Shown here: one piece after another, positions 48,681 through 59,615 of the stretch
Position numbering within the stretch: position 1 is the stretch's first letter
How the letters are laid out: every line of letters begins with the position of its first letter
Assembly (NCBI GenBank): GCA_010093485.1
Contig: MU001493.1
Coordinates: forward strand, 839,599-903,598
DNA: 64,000 nucleotides
DNA from: Karstenula rhodostoma CBS 690.94
Taxonomy: Eukaryota; Ascomycota; Dothideomycetes; Pleosporales; Didymosphaeriaceae
Direction: 5' to 3'
The notes under the pieces: model-generated
What the model was told of the DNA's origin: nothing
What the model saw: the letters and a program-made list of their open reading frames with translations, nothing else
Database searches by the model: none
Translations under genes and position numbers: made by a program

Positions 48681-50248
48681 CGTAGCTAGCCGCAGTGAGA
48701 AATTGAAGTAGAAGTCTCCGAAGCACTCAGCTCGTACGACGACGCGGAATCAGGTAAAAGAGACTGCGATATGAATGTAGGGGTCGCGAAGGGACTGCAC
48801 GTGCAGGCCAAATAAGAGCACAAGGGGAATGAGTGGCAATGACTGTCATACCATCCCAACTAATTATACGAAGCTCCTGAATGATCCAGAGAAAGGATTT
48901 ATTGCTAAGACGAAGGCCAAGTTCGTACGCGTTCCGCGCGCAGCGAGCGCCAAGCCATATTATATGCCTAAGAGAGCAAGCGTCCTGGCGGGGCATGACT
49001 TCTCATTCCTTCAGTCGCCCACGCCCCATATATCAATAGATTAGCCACTGAGTGCTTTCTCGATGCGAGATTGGCCTGAAAAGCATCTTGGCCAAGCGCG
49101 GCGAGTCCCAGCAGTCAGACACTGAAATGGGTCGGGAAGGAAGGCGATGCCGGAGGAGCGTCGTGCGCGGCGCCCGAGGGGACCCCGGTTTTTCATTGCT
49201 GATCCGTGCGCAACGAGCTACCATAAGCTTTTACAACATCACCTAAGGCAGTCTCCGGCGCATTCTGCACCAACAAACCATCGCAGAAACAACTTGGAGT
49301 GACCTTTCGACATCGGTTCTCCAATCTGTGTATACGGCAGGCACGGACAATGAATTATCTTACTTGACAGGGATAGCGCCATTCGCATCGGAGTCTAAAC
49401 TCAAAGAGGATAACACGCGGAACCTCTCCTGCAAGAGTTACGGCTTCCATGCAACTGCTTAGTGAGATATGACACATAAGGAGGTAGGCGAGATAACAGA
49501 GCGCACGGTGGTAGGCGACAGAGGGTCATGGAGATCGTTGGAACTCGCGATTTCAGGAGTACCTACTGCCAATGGTACCTACGGCGCCCAGGTGATACCA
49601 TGCATGAGTACAATATGTGATTTCTCTCTTTCTGGTGTATTCGAAGCCTGTTCGTTGTGCCCCTGATCACGGGAGGTAGATAGAGCAGCGGACGTACAAT
49701 ACATTGGAAACTTAACATATATGTATTTCCCACAATACCACTTTAGCTATTTCGACATTATCTCTGGTTTGACTTCTATATCTGGGCTTTCGATCTTGAA
49801 CCTCAGTTTCTCTTCCACAAAGTATCCATTGGGAATAGTGAGATTGCGGACCAATTCACGTGAACGTTTCTAAATAATACTATATCCTTATCGCGGTGGA
49901 AGCTCTAAACACTACCGAAATAGTAGTATCGAACGTCACATATCTTAGCAAACAACACGTCATGTGGTATAGAACTAACAAAGTGTATATCACGCATCCT
50001 GTAGGATACAAAATAGATATTATATATAAACATATATGAAACTGCCTTCACTGGTACTCTCTATTCAATCCACAGTAGTGAGCTAAGAATGGGCGCTCAC
50101 TTTCACCTTCACCGTTGCTCTGCAAACGGGCAAGGAAAATTCTCTATATATATACGATATCTGTTCAGACTTCTACTCTCCCTAGTACACTACACGCTCT
50201 CTCTACGCTAATATACCCGCACCCTAGAAACCCACTGCGCAATTCACC
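48681..50248. other. Intergenic region, PDR transporter promoter
   Basis: No gene is visible. It contains the promoter of the transporter on the minus strand and of the next gene on the plus strand. The segment from about 49690 to 50110 is AT-rich. Short frames on both strands (60-71 codons) are unsupported. Confidence 0.5.
50144..50155 (+). promoter_or_regulatory. TATA box of the gene at 50249
   Basis: TATATATATACG lies about 100 bp upstream of the ATG at 50249, followed by a pyrimidine-rich leader ending AATTCACC before the ATG. This is a typical fungal core promoter layout. Confidence 0.5.
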
Positions 50249-50945
50249 ATGTCTCACCACTTCCTCTTCTACACTTCGCCGGATAGCTACTCTATGTCGC
50301 CGCCGCACCCAGACGTTCCAGCACCGAATCCCCGCCCCCTCCAAAACGTCTACTTCGACACCAGCGTCCCCAACCTACAATCTCACCACCAACGCACAAG
50401 CGTCTGCAACGGCATAATGTGGCTGCCCCTAGGCTCACTCGTTGCCGCTTTCGCCTCAGGAAACATCAAACACCCATCAACACCCGACCTCGTCCCGTTC
50501 GTCCACATCTTCAAGTACTGGCACCAGTGGCCCAACCAGCACTGCTCGATGACGCTCGGCTGGACAGATAAGCATGGGTGAGGTGCAACAGCAACGTTAG
50601 TCGGACATGGGGACAGTGGCTGACTTGCTGGAGCAACAATCCCGTTACCTTTGGCAATGCCCATGTGCATCGGAATGGCTTGGAGATGGTGTATTTGGGC
50701 ACAAGGGAACAGGGTGGGACTATGGTTAGGCCTTATGGCCGCGCGGAATATGATTGGTATCCGCCACCGGGACTTGTGAGTTTGTGCTGTACATGCATGC
50801 GTGTAATGTATACTGACGATGCTACCAGGCGACAGCGGCGCAGCATGCGGCCCCGACGACCTCGACATCGGTGAATTCAACTTTGCAGGGGTCGGATTGG
50901 GATAGCTCGGACGAAGAGGCATACCGGGAAGAGAAGGCGCGGTGA
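50249..50945 (+). CDS. Small hypothetical protein (195 aa, three exons)
   Basis: I do not recognise this protein. Exons 50249-50577, 50634-50775 and 50829-50945 join in frame to 195 residues; introns have GTGAGG/GTGAGT donors, a GCTGAC branch in the first and acceptors CTGGAG and TACCAG. The N-terminus is Pro/His-rich (MSHHFLFYTSPDSYSMSPPH). A middle hydrophobic segment (GIMWLPLGSLVAAFASG) may contact a membrane. The following part has VHIFKYWHQWPNQHCSMTLGW and NAHVHRNGLEMVYLG. The C-terminus is acidic (SDWDSSDEEAYREEKAR). The consistent splicing makes it a real gene. Nothing in the neighbourhood suggests a function. Confidence 0.65.
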
Positions 50946-51766
50946 GCTATGGCGTTGAACTTTTCGTGGGGGATGTATGTCTTTGGGCATTTTGCCATGT
51001 AGTATAATCCTTGGACAATAAGATGATCGTAGTCTTTGAGCTCTACCTTCAAGTATTTTAGGATGCCCCATTGGTATCCTACAATAGAAGATTGCATATA
51101 ATGTGGTGGAGCGGATCACCACTATGAGGCATGGAAGTCACGGGGCTGCAGGTGACGGGGAAAACTTAGTCCGATGGGCTCTTAGAGCTGCGTAGCGGCC
51201 TAGATACTAGATACCAGACATATAGGCAGAGAAAATCAAGCAAGTGACCCCCCGATGGACTCTTAGAGACGACCCTCCCTACCACAATAAGTAATGAGAA
51301 CTTGCAGGAGCCATGCCTCGCTTTCGTAATGGTACCGGATCATGCCTTTCAACTGAGAACATTTGATTGATCTGATTCATCTCCCTGGGTCCAATGACTA
51401 TTCCTGCACGACGAGGGAATATAATTACGCTTCGTGGACTATGTTTAGGAAATCGTTTCGGAGAAGGTCGACGAAGCATCATGCGCAAGGTAGGCTTGAG
51501 TATAGATCAGGAGTCTGTTGGGCTGGGTAACCCGGGGAGCCGACTCTGTAGAGGAGTGGCGTGATACTGAAGTTTGGGTAGCGATTAGGACGGCGCGTCT
51601 TTTGAGAGTCATGTGAACAGGTCACGATGAGCTACTGGACTCTGGAGCGCTGAGCTACCCCGTATTGGCTTAGGTAACGATCCTGGGGGCCATGTTCTGC
51701 TTCTTCTCAAGGTCTAGCCGCAACATGGTGTAGTTGTGCGACGTCAAAAGCTCGGCTCGTGGCGTT
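50946..51766. other. Intergenic region between convergent genes
   Basis: The genes on either side converge here, so this holds two 3' flanks. No RNA gene or repeat is recognised; the sequence TGGACTCTTAGAG occurs near 51255 and a similar GGGCTCTTAGAG near 51177, too short to interpret. Confidence 0.45.
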
Positions 51767-52991
51767 TCAAGGCGTCACGGGAGAGATGCCGTCCTCATCG
51801 TGAGCAGATGGCAACGCCGCTGGCGCAAAATCGTAAGATCCCACTTGGGTAGTTTTGTTCCTCCTTGAAGTTTCGAATCCCAAGATTTTCGGCGGCGAGA
51901 CTTCCGATCTGTAAGACAGAGACCCGACCAGTGTTGGAGATTGTGTATCTTGGCTTCCAAGACCGGTAACGACCAATCGATCTCGGTGTGTATGAGCTGT
52001 CGGCAATGATGGGCTAGTCGCTTGAGGAAATCTCGCGTTATTGCTCTTTGTAGTGCTCTGCGGAGCTGTGTAAAAAGACCACGGCTGAGGACTTGACGCG
52101 TTGAACTCGTCTATCTCAAAGAGCTCCCGAAAGATGGTCCATGTGAATGGTATGTTGGCGACAATTATCGTCATGGAGACTTCGCGGAGGTACCAAGAGA
52201 GCCAGGTGCGTTGGTAGGAGCTCCTTATAGAATAATTCAAACTCAGTATAGCTGCTGCTATCGTGAATAGCCCGAGCGAGAAGATGAAGCAAAGGACCAA
52301 TTTTCGCTTGAGCGGAAGGGACGATCGAATGAGCATCTGGAGCGAGATGCAGAGCAAAACCAGATCCGACGATACGTTGAGTACGGTCTTGGTGATGCGA
52401 TGGTCAATCAAGGTATCGCATTGTTTCGACGCAGTCGGCACCGCGTAGTACTGGGCGAATGGACGACACCAAGCAGCGAAGTACAGAACCTCCATCACAA
52501 CGAAACCAAGCACAACGTAGCCGGCGAGAAGTTTGATCGCGATGTTCTCTTTATGCAGTGCTGTGCGTGTCAATCGGTGGTACATGACCAGCAGGCAGCC
52601 CTTGCAGGACCAGATGACGAATATCAGCAGCTGCTCCACGACGACCATAAGTTTGCTGCCGTACACGCGACGCGAGATATCGCCCGCGCTGAGTACACTC
52701 CAGTCGAAGCCATTCGGCTCAAGGTTTGATCCGGCCTTCAAGTATTTGTTGAAAATCACGATGAAAGCCGTGTAGCCGGTTGTTACGGACAGGCCCATGA
52801 CCCAGTCGTCAACTTGCAGGCCCTTGATGGAGCGGAATAGCAACCTTCGAGAAATGCTAGGGAAGCAGTCAGTTCCAGTTCTGATCTGTGACCTACTAAG
52901 GAAGGTGCAGCACTCACAGCCGCGCGCTTAGAATGGCGAGCACGACAATCCACCATATCCACGATTCCCCACTGTATGGTGTCTTTGCCAT
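51767..52991 (-). CDS. Fungal rhodopsin-like seven-helix membrane protein
   Basis: Members of this large Pezizomycotina family (rhodopsin-domain, integral membrane, some with CFEM) are candidate receptors of unknown ligand. Two exons, 52918-52991 and 51767-52844, join in frame to 383 residues. The ATG at 52991 (MAKTPYSGESW) is the only in-frame ATG; the frame is open farther upstream without one, so a 5' exon could be missing. Helix 1 is WIWWIVVLAILSARLLLF, followed by the family motif IKGLQVDDWVMGLSV. Later helices include LAGYVVLGFVVMEVLYFAAW, CRPFAQYYAV (a conserved Cys-Arg-Pro), a helix with NVSSDLVLLCISLQMLI and LVLCFIFSLGLFTIAAAILS. Helix 7 is EVSMTIIVANIPFTWTIFRE. The cytosolic tail of about 120 residues is Ser/Thr-rich. 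No Lys suitable for retinal was seen in helix 7. Confidence 0.82.
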
Positions 52992-53367
52992 CGCACGCGT
53001 TATCCGTAGGGGCGCCTGTGTCCACGCCGTTGTTGTAGGTGCATGTTGTGATGTGATGGAGATATGGGTAACCTGGGCAAGGCTGGCCGTCTGCGCGCTG
53101 ATAAGCGGCTGCAGTATGCCAATCACAAGTGAAGGTGGAAGAGAAGATGAGTGCGGGTGATTATACGCGCGCAAATTGGTGCAAAATGTGCTTTCGACTG
53201 GTTAGTCGTTGGGATGTGGCGATGCTAGTGGTGAAGGGATTTATGTGTTGCCTGTTTGCTGAAAACACTGCGTATGAGACTATTCCGGTACAGAGCTGGA
53301 GGGCCCACAATAGATGGTATGGAGCTTCGAGCGTCGGGGAAGAGGGCCGACAGGGGGGGAGCGAGAG

Positions 53368-53590
53368 TACTGTGGTCGCAGCCCTATCTTTTGGCAGCGG
53401 GGACTTCTTGGCCCGGTTTTAAAATGGGGTAAGATAATATGAGGTCACTAATTAATAGTGCAATCTAGTCCTAAAAGGGATTACTATCATCCTATTTAGA
53501 TATAGCTTATAGCTTAGTATATCTTCATTATATTACAGTATCCCTGCTCCGGGGGACCCACTGCCAAAAGATAGGGCTGCGACCACAGTA
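53368..53590. mobile_element. MITE-like element with ~31-bp terminal inverted repeats
   Basis: The left end, from 53368, reads TACTGTGGTCGCAGCCCTAT and continues CTTTTGGCAG; the right end, closing at 53590, is its reverse complement over about 30 bases, then one C/T difference and further GGG match. The interior of about 150 bp is AT-rich and has no coding capacity. The ends begin and finish with TA, which fits a TA target site of Tc1/mariner-type elements. A non-autonomous DNA transposon is the best interpretation; a simple hairpin is the alternative. Confidence 0.7.
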
Positions 53591-53750
53591 CGGTGCGGCA
53601 TAGTCCGCCTGTCTATGCGAATGACGAGAACCTCCCCGGGGCCACAGTCTGGAAAGAACGGGAAGTCATGTCTAGACGTTTGCCGACCGAGGATGCGACA
53701 CACGCTTTGCGCCGACAGTGGTACCTAGAACTTCCCGGCACGCCTTGCTC

Positions 53751-53774
53751 GTTCAGTCGTTCAGTCGTTCAGTC
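53751..53774. repeat. Three tandem copies of GTTCAGTC
   Basis: The octamer GTTCAGTC occurs three times in a row and is followed by a partial copy (GTTCGA). It lies in the promoter region about 300 bp upstream of the glycosyltransferase gene start. Confidence 0.7.
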
Positions 53775-54079
53775 GTTCGATGCCAAACGATGATCTGGTA
53801 ATGGGCCAGACGATGACGAGTTGCTTGCACAAGCCACAGGCCCAAAGGCTGGCCAATCAGAAGGCGGAACGGCCGCACTGCTGCGCCGCATCCAGGGCCC
53901 AGGTCCACTCGTGAAGGTTACGCTTGTCAATGTGAGGGCTGCCCTACGTAACCGGTCTGCTGGCCTGGCCCTCATGGCCCTCGTACTCTTCCTGCTGCGC
54001 TCTTTTGACCGAAACCTCTGATTCTGACCTCGTTCTTCTCCATGATACCCCTACGACTCTTCTTTTGACGCCGCGCATT

Positions 54080-57000
54080 ATGACGAATGACGAGAGATCG
54101 CACCACGGCGGGCCTGCGCAAGGCGACAATCCCCCGCCCCCACAACCACCGCCCTACAATGAAAACGGGACGGCCTCGAGCTCCGCGCAGCAACACGCCG
54201 CCACTGGCAACGAGCAACTGCCAGAGCGGCCGCGAACAAAGCCTGATGGATCGACCTACCCCGGCTCGTACCGCCCTGGAGAAGCGCACTCTCTCTCTCG
54301 GCCAGCGTGCGTACAGGTGCATTTCCTGCACATGTAAAGTGCTAATCCGTCGCCAGGGCTGCCACACAAAGTCATCATGATTTGAGCAGCATTGCCCACG
54401 CCGCCCCCGCAGACCATCCCCCGCCCGCGTATACCGAATTTCCAGGCACGTTAAACGACGAGAGCGGCCAGCTCGGCGCAAATGCGACAGTCGCGAGCGA
54501 CGGACGAGTCAACATCAACATCGACCAGAAGAGTCGCGGCCTCTCGCAGCTCATCGTACCGCAGCTCCAGCGCCAACTCACCCGCGTCCAGCGCGAGCCC
54601 GCACCTCCCCCACCCTACATCCCAGAATCGCTTGGAGGTGCACCTGGCCAGAGGCCCCCTCCCCCGCTAAACCTCGTCATACAAGTCGTTGGCTCAAGAG
54701 GAGATGTGCAACCCTTTGTTGCGCTGGGCAAGGTGCTCAAGGACACATACGGCCATCGCGTGCGATTGGCAACACATGCGACCTTCAAGGACTTCGTAAT
54801 TGAGAACGGGCTGGAGTTTTTTAGCATCGGCGGCGATCCCGCGGAGCTCATGGCCTTCATGGTCAAGAACCCTGGCCTGATGCCAGGGTTTGACACGCTG
54901 CGCAGCGGCGAGGTGGGCAAACGCCGGAAGGGCATCGCCGAGATTCTGCGCGGGACGTGGCGATCGTGCATCGAGACTGGCAACGGCATGGGCGTGGACC
55001 CGCTCAAGCAGACCATCGAAGAGTGGATGGGTGTCGAGGACCAGCTGCCAGATGAACTCAAGAAGCCCTTCGTTGCAGACGCGATTATCGCAAATCCGCC
55101 CGCCTTTGGACATGTGCACTGCGCAGAGAAATTGGGCATACCCTTGCACATGATGTTTACGTGAGGCCAACCCACCTCTTCAATCTGTTTTAATGCTAAC
55201 ATTCGTAGCATGCCATGGTCCCCGACGCAGCAGTTCCCGCACCCACTGGCCAACATTCAAACCTCAAATGCAGACGCCTCCATTACCAATTACATGTCGT
55301 ACATCCTCGTCGATATGCTGACATGGCAGGGATTGGGAGACTTGATTAACAAATTCCGCAAAGACCTCCTTAATCTGGATCCAATCAGTTTGCTTTGGAG
55401 TCCCGCCATGATGGAGCGGATGAAGATCCCGCACACATACTGCTGGTAACTTGACATCGTCTGCTTTATACACTCAGATGCGCTAACATGATGCCAGGTC
55501 TCCGGCATTGATTCCGAAACCCAAGGACTGGGGACATCATATTTCGATCGCGGGCTTCTTCTTCCTCAACCTGGCATCGAACTACACACCGGCTCCAGAT
55601 CTTGCCCAATTTTTAGCGGCAGGCGAACCGCCGGTGTACATCGGTTTTGGGTCGATTGTGGTCGATGATCCCAACGCTATGACGACCATGATCTTTGAAG
55701 CAGTAAAGACAACCGGAAGGCGGGCATTGGTCTCTAAAGGCTGGGGCGGCCTAGGAGGAGATGACCTGAACGTGCCCGAAGGCGTCTTCATGCTTGGTAA
55801 CGTCCCGCACGACTGGTTATTCAAGCACGTCGCAGCTGTGGTCCATCACGGTGGTGCTGGTACCACTGCTGCAGGCATAGCCGCAGGTCGGCCTACCGTC
55901 GTCGTGCCATTCTTTGGAGATCAGCCTTTCTGGGGAGCTATGGTGGCCAAAGCTGGCGCTGGGCCCGATCCCATTCCTTACAAGGATTTGACCGCCGGAA
56001 AGCTAGCCGACGCCATCCAAGAGGCTTTGAAGCCAGAGTCGCTTTCCAAAGCCGCAGAACTTTCCGCTAGGATCTCGAAAGAACAGGGCGCCCAGGTCGG
56101 AGCTCAATCGTTTCATCAGATGTTGAAGTACGATGATCTACGATGCGCGGTTGCTCCGAACCACCCGGCTGTCTGGAGAGTCAAGCGTACTGAGGTACGC
56201 TTGAGTGCCAAAGCTGCCACTGTCCTGACTCAGGAGGGCGAACTCAGCTTCTCTGACCTCAAACTGCAAGTCTCCTCACTTTATCAAGCGAATGCAGGCT
56301 AACCGCAGTAGATTCCGTCCACGCGAATACATTCCGGACGAAGGTCCTTGGGATCCAGTCACTGGTGCTGCGTCTGCCCTCGTCGGTACTGCAGGACAAA
56401 TGATGATGGGTGTGGCAGATTTCCCCATTGAAACTTTGAAACTTCTCAACATCCATCCTGACGCCTCACGCAAGGGCAAGGATAAAGCGAAACAAATTGA
56501 GAAAGACAGTACGACCGAATCAGGTTCGCGAGCTGGAGGCAGGCCGGCGGCTAGGACGAATACCGGATCAAGTGTCGGTAGCAGCCTCAACTCAACCACT
56601 CCGACAGAACAGCCAGGCATGCCAACAGCATCTAGCCCTTCCAGTCCCCGTCCGAACACGGAACGCTCTGGGTTCATGGCTCAAGCAATGGCGCAGCATT
56701 CTCAAGTCTCACATTCTCGATCCCCGTCGCGGGATCGAGCTTGCCCCATTCCTGGATCGAGCCAAAGCCGCCGATCAAGTCAAGGCCGTGCAGCTTCGGT
56801 CTCAGCTTCCGAAGTTCGTGACAAGGCAGGCTCCGTCTATACTGACAAGAGCAGCTTTGCGGACAAGCTCGGAGAAATGAACAAAGATTCAATCGTTGGC
56901 ACGGGCAAAGGCGTTGGCCGAATCGTTGGTGCCGGTTTCAAGTCGCCTCTGGACTTCTCCATGAACGTTGCGCAAGGATTCCACAACGTGCCGAAATTAT

Positions 57001-58452
57001 ATGGCGGCGAAGTGAGGCAGGTTGATAAGGTCACCGATTTCCAGAGCGGCTTGAAAGTTGCTGCAAAGGTACGATATATCACCCAATGGTCATACCATTA
57101 TCTAACAGCAAGTTTAGCAATTTGGATTCGGCCTCTACGACGGCATAGCCGGCATCGTCACCGACCCATACAAGGGCGCAAAGAAAGAGGGTGGATTAGG
57201 TTTCGTCAAAGGCGTCGGCCGCGGTATCTTCAGCGTCCCTTTCCGCGTCATGGGCGGCGCCTGGTCTGTCCCAGCGTACGCAATGAAGGGTCTGTACCAG
57301 GAGATGCTAAAGAACCAGGGCTCGGGTGTGCAGAACTACATTATCGCAGCACGAATTTCGCAGGGATACGACGAGGCTTCGACGTTGTCGCCGACTGAGA
57401 AAGCAGATATTGTCAGCAGCTGGCGATGCATCAAGACCAATGTTAAGAAGAAGAAGAACCCTGGCGAGGGGCAGCTTCAAGCCTTGCACAGCTATATGTC
57501 GGATAGACGCGATAAAAAGGAGAAGAATGATCGCTGGGGAAAGCTCAAAAGACAAGAGACAGCCCCTGGGGCCCAAGATCCTCGTCTGTATGCAACAGAC
57601 GGGAGGGGCTCACTGGACCTTCCTGAACCTGTCGTTCGTACCGGAACAGGGGCGAGCACAACAACACAAAGAGGGATGGACAACCCCATACACCCACTAC
57701 ACCACGCGTACACTTACCCCGAGCCCGCACCTCCGCACAACGCAGCTGCACAGCCAGCCGAGCTCTTCAACGACGAGGAAGAAGAACGCCACGAACTCGA
57801 CGCCGCTATCCAAGCTTCCGTCGCCGAGACCTCGCGCGGCAACCCCGAAGAAGACGAGCTCATCGCGCGCGCGATCCGCGCTTCGATGCTCGAGCTCCAA
57901 CGCGAGCCCGACAAGGACGAAACTGAAGAAGAAGCTCTCCAGCGCGCGATGAAAGCCAGCATGGACGAGGCGCAGAAAAGCGGCGTCTCCGCGGACGAAC
58001 AGCGCATTCTCGAAGAAACCCTGCGTGCGTCGATGCTGGAGACTTCGCGGGCGCGCCGCGCCCACGCCACGGACTCGGAGTGGGATTCGTCTGATACCGA
58101 GGATGACGAGGAGTACCAGCGCATACTGGCGGAGTCGGAGAAGCTGCACCACCTCCACTCCAACGAGGACAGACACGGTGAGTATTTCTCCAGCATCGTG
58201 GGTGCTCGCGAATCTGTCGACGCGAACAAAGAACACCCCAACGACGAAGAAGAGGAAGAAGCGCTGAGGAAGGCAATAGAAGAGAGCGAGCGCCAAGGCA
58301 GAGAAGACAAGGAGCGTCTGGAGAAGCAGATGACGGAAGAAGACATCGTCATGGAGTACGTGAAGAAGCAAAGTCTGGCAGAGGCGCAGCATAAGGAGAG
58401 ATTGAGGCAGGGGAGGGATGTTGGGGGCGAGAGCTCCGCGGGGCCGGCATAG
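54080..58452 (+). CDS. Sterol 3-beta-glucosyltransferase-like protein with multiple UIM motifs
   Basis: Six exons, 54080-54306, 54357-55160, 55209-55445, 55498-56265, 56309-57068 and 57118-58452, join in frame to 1376 residues. The N-terminal ~150 residues are Pro-rich. A GT28-type N-domain begins LVIQVVGSRGDVQPFVALGK. The UDP-sugar-binding C-domain has VPEGVFMLGNVPHDWLFKHV and VVHHGGAGTTAAGIAAGRPT, then PFFGDQPFWG, which matches UDP-glucose:sterol glucosyltransferases; the PH/GRAM domains of Atg26 are absent. Residues about 675-1000 contain DEGPWDPVTGAASAL, VADFPIETLKLL and Gly-rich GTGKGVGRIVGAGFKSPLDF segments, perhaps membrane-contact. From about 1150 onward lie at least five UIM-like helices (LDAAIQASVAE, LIARAIRASMLE, ALQRAMKASMDE, ILEETLRASMLE, ALRKAIEESERQ), suggesting ubiquitin binding. 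The fourth intron is GC-AG. Confidence 0.85.
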
Positions 58453-59615
58453 TTTGGCTATGATCATGTGAAGGGGGGAGTTGGTGTGCAGGTTGGGATG
58501 GGGATGGTACATGTGATGATTGATTGATACCCACGACACAAACAGTATATGTTTAGCCTATGATGATGTTATTGCTATTATCTCCATCTTTGTCCTTTTC
58601 GCTCTTCGCATACTATGTTTCAACCCTACGGGAAACCCCGAGCCTTTCGCCTTTGACGATGCTGCGACTGCATTTCGCGATACCCCACCTAGGTCATAGC
58701 TTGGTGCGAAGAAGCTTGTCTAAGATATAGAAGGAGCACGAGACGTGAGTATGGTTTAGGCCTTCCTTGGAATTTAGGTAAAGATGTGGAGGCCGTAAGC
58801 GATCTTTACCTTCGTGATGGGGGCTCCGGACATGGTGGGTGGAAAGAGGAACCGAGGTGCGAGATTGGGGCATCGAAGCGGATAGGAGAATGAGCGGATT
58901 CATGGAAGATTGAGAGAAGAGGAAATGGGGGTTCTAGACTCGGTCACGTAAGGAGCTAGGGCAAAGCATCCCTTTGTGGATCCCGCCCCGGCCGTGTCTG
59001 TTGATCGCCTGCTTTGGGGTATCGTATCGACCACATGGTTCGGTTCGAAGGGGAAAACCTACATATGGATTCAGAGATGACCTACTAGTAGGTTTGGGTG
59101 GGTAGCGCGCTGGGGGTTCAGCTCTTGGTTGAAAGGGCCTTGTCCTGAAAGATTCTAGAGACCCTGGCTAGGGGAGTGTAGAAGGACTACGTTGTCCGGT
59201 CTTAAAGGCTTATCACAACTCCTCGCTTAGCAGGAACAGTTGGCTAAGCAGGGGCAGGTACTGGAAAGAACGAGGGAGACACATCGGTCGGGACTAGCGT
59301 ACTCTGTAAATGGTAATTTCTGCGGTCCTGTACTGCCCTGGTCAGATTGCAGCTAGAACATTCTGCCCGAAAGCGATGTTCGGAGTTGCCGTCTATCTCG
59401 CTTCAGCTTGTCCACCCAGTACAGCCGAGCGCTATTTTGAGATTCTAGACCGACAGTTGCAACGCCACACAACCCCAATACACTGTACACCACGCACAAA
59501 TACCAACGACATGGCTTTAAAAGGTCTTGATTGCAAAGTTTGTTGACTATCAGAACCTCAACCTTACCAGTGGTGCTCGTGCTCGGAAATACCAACTCAA
59601 ATTTGGAGACTCACC
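58453..59615. other. Intergenic region
   Basis: No gene is visible. The part around 59030-59300 is purine-rich with short imperfect repeats (for example two TAAGCAGG/TTAGCAGG copies near 59226 and 59243). Its origin is unclear. Confidence 0.45.

Larger units (their letters stand above)
52992..54079. other. Intergenic region with a TIR element
   Basis: This divergent spacer between the 7TM gene and the glycosyltransferase gene contains a 223-bp TIR element (53368-53590) and an 8-bp tandem repeat (53751-53774). No additional gene is visible. Confidence 0.5.

Noticed and set aside
52992..53174. Longer N-terminus for the 7TM protein
   Set aside because: The frame is open upstream, but it begins with TTG rather than ATG; I used the ATG at 52991.
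57697..58539. 280-codon minus-strand open frame opposite the UIM tail
   Set aside because: It is a shadow of the Glu/Lys-rich exon on the plus strand, giving long Leu/Phe/Ser runs with no recognisable domain.
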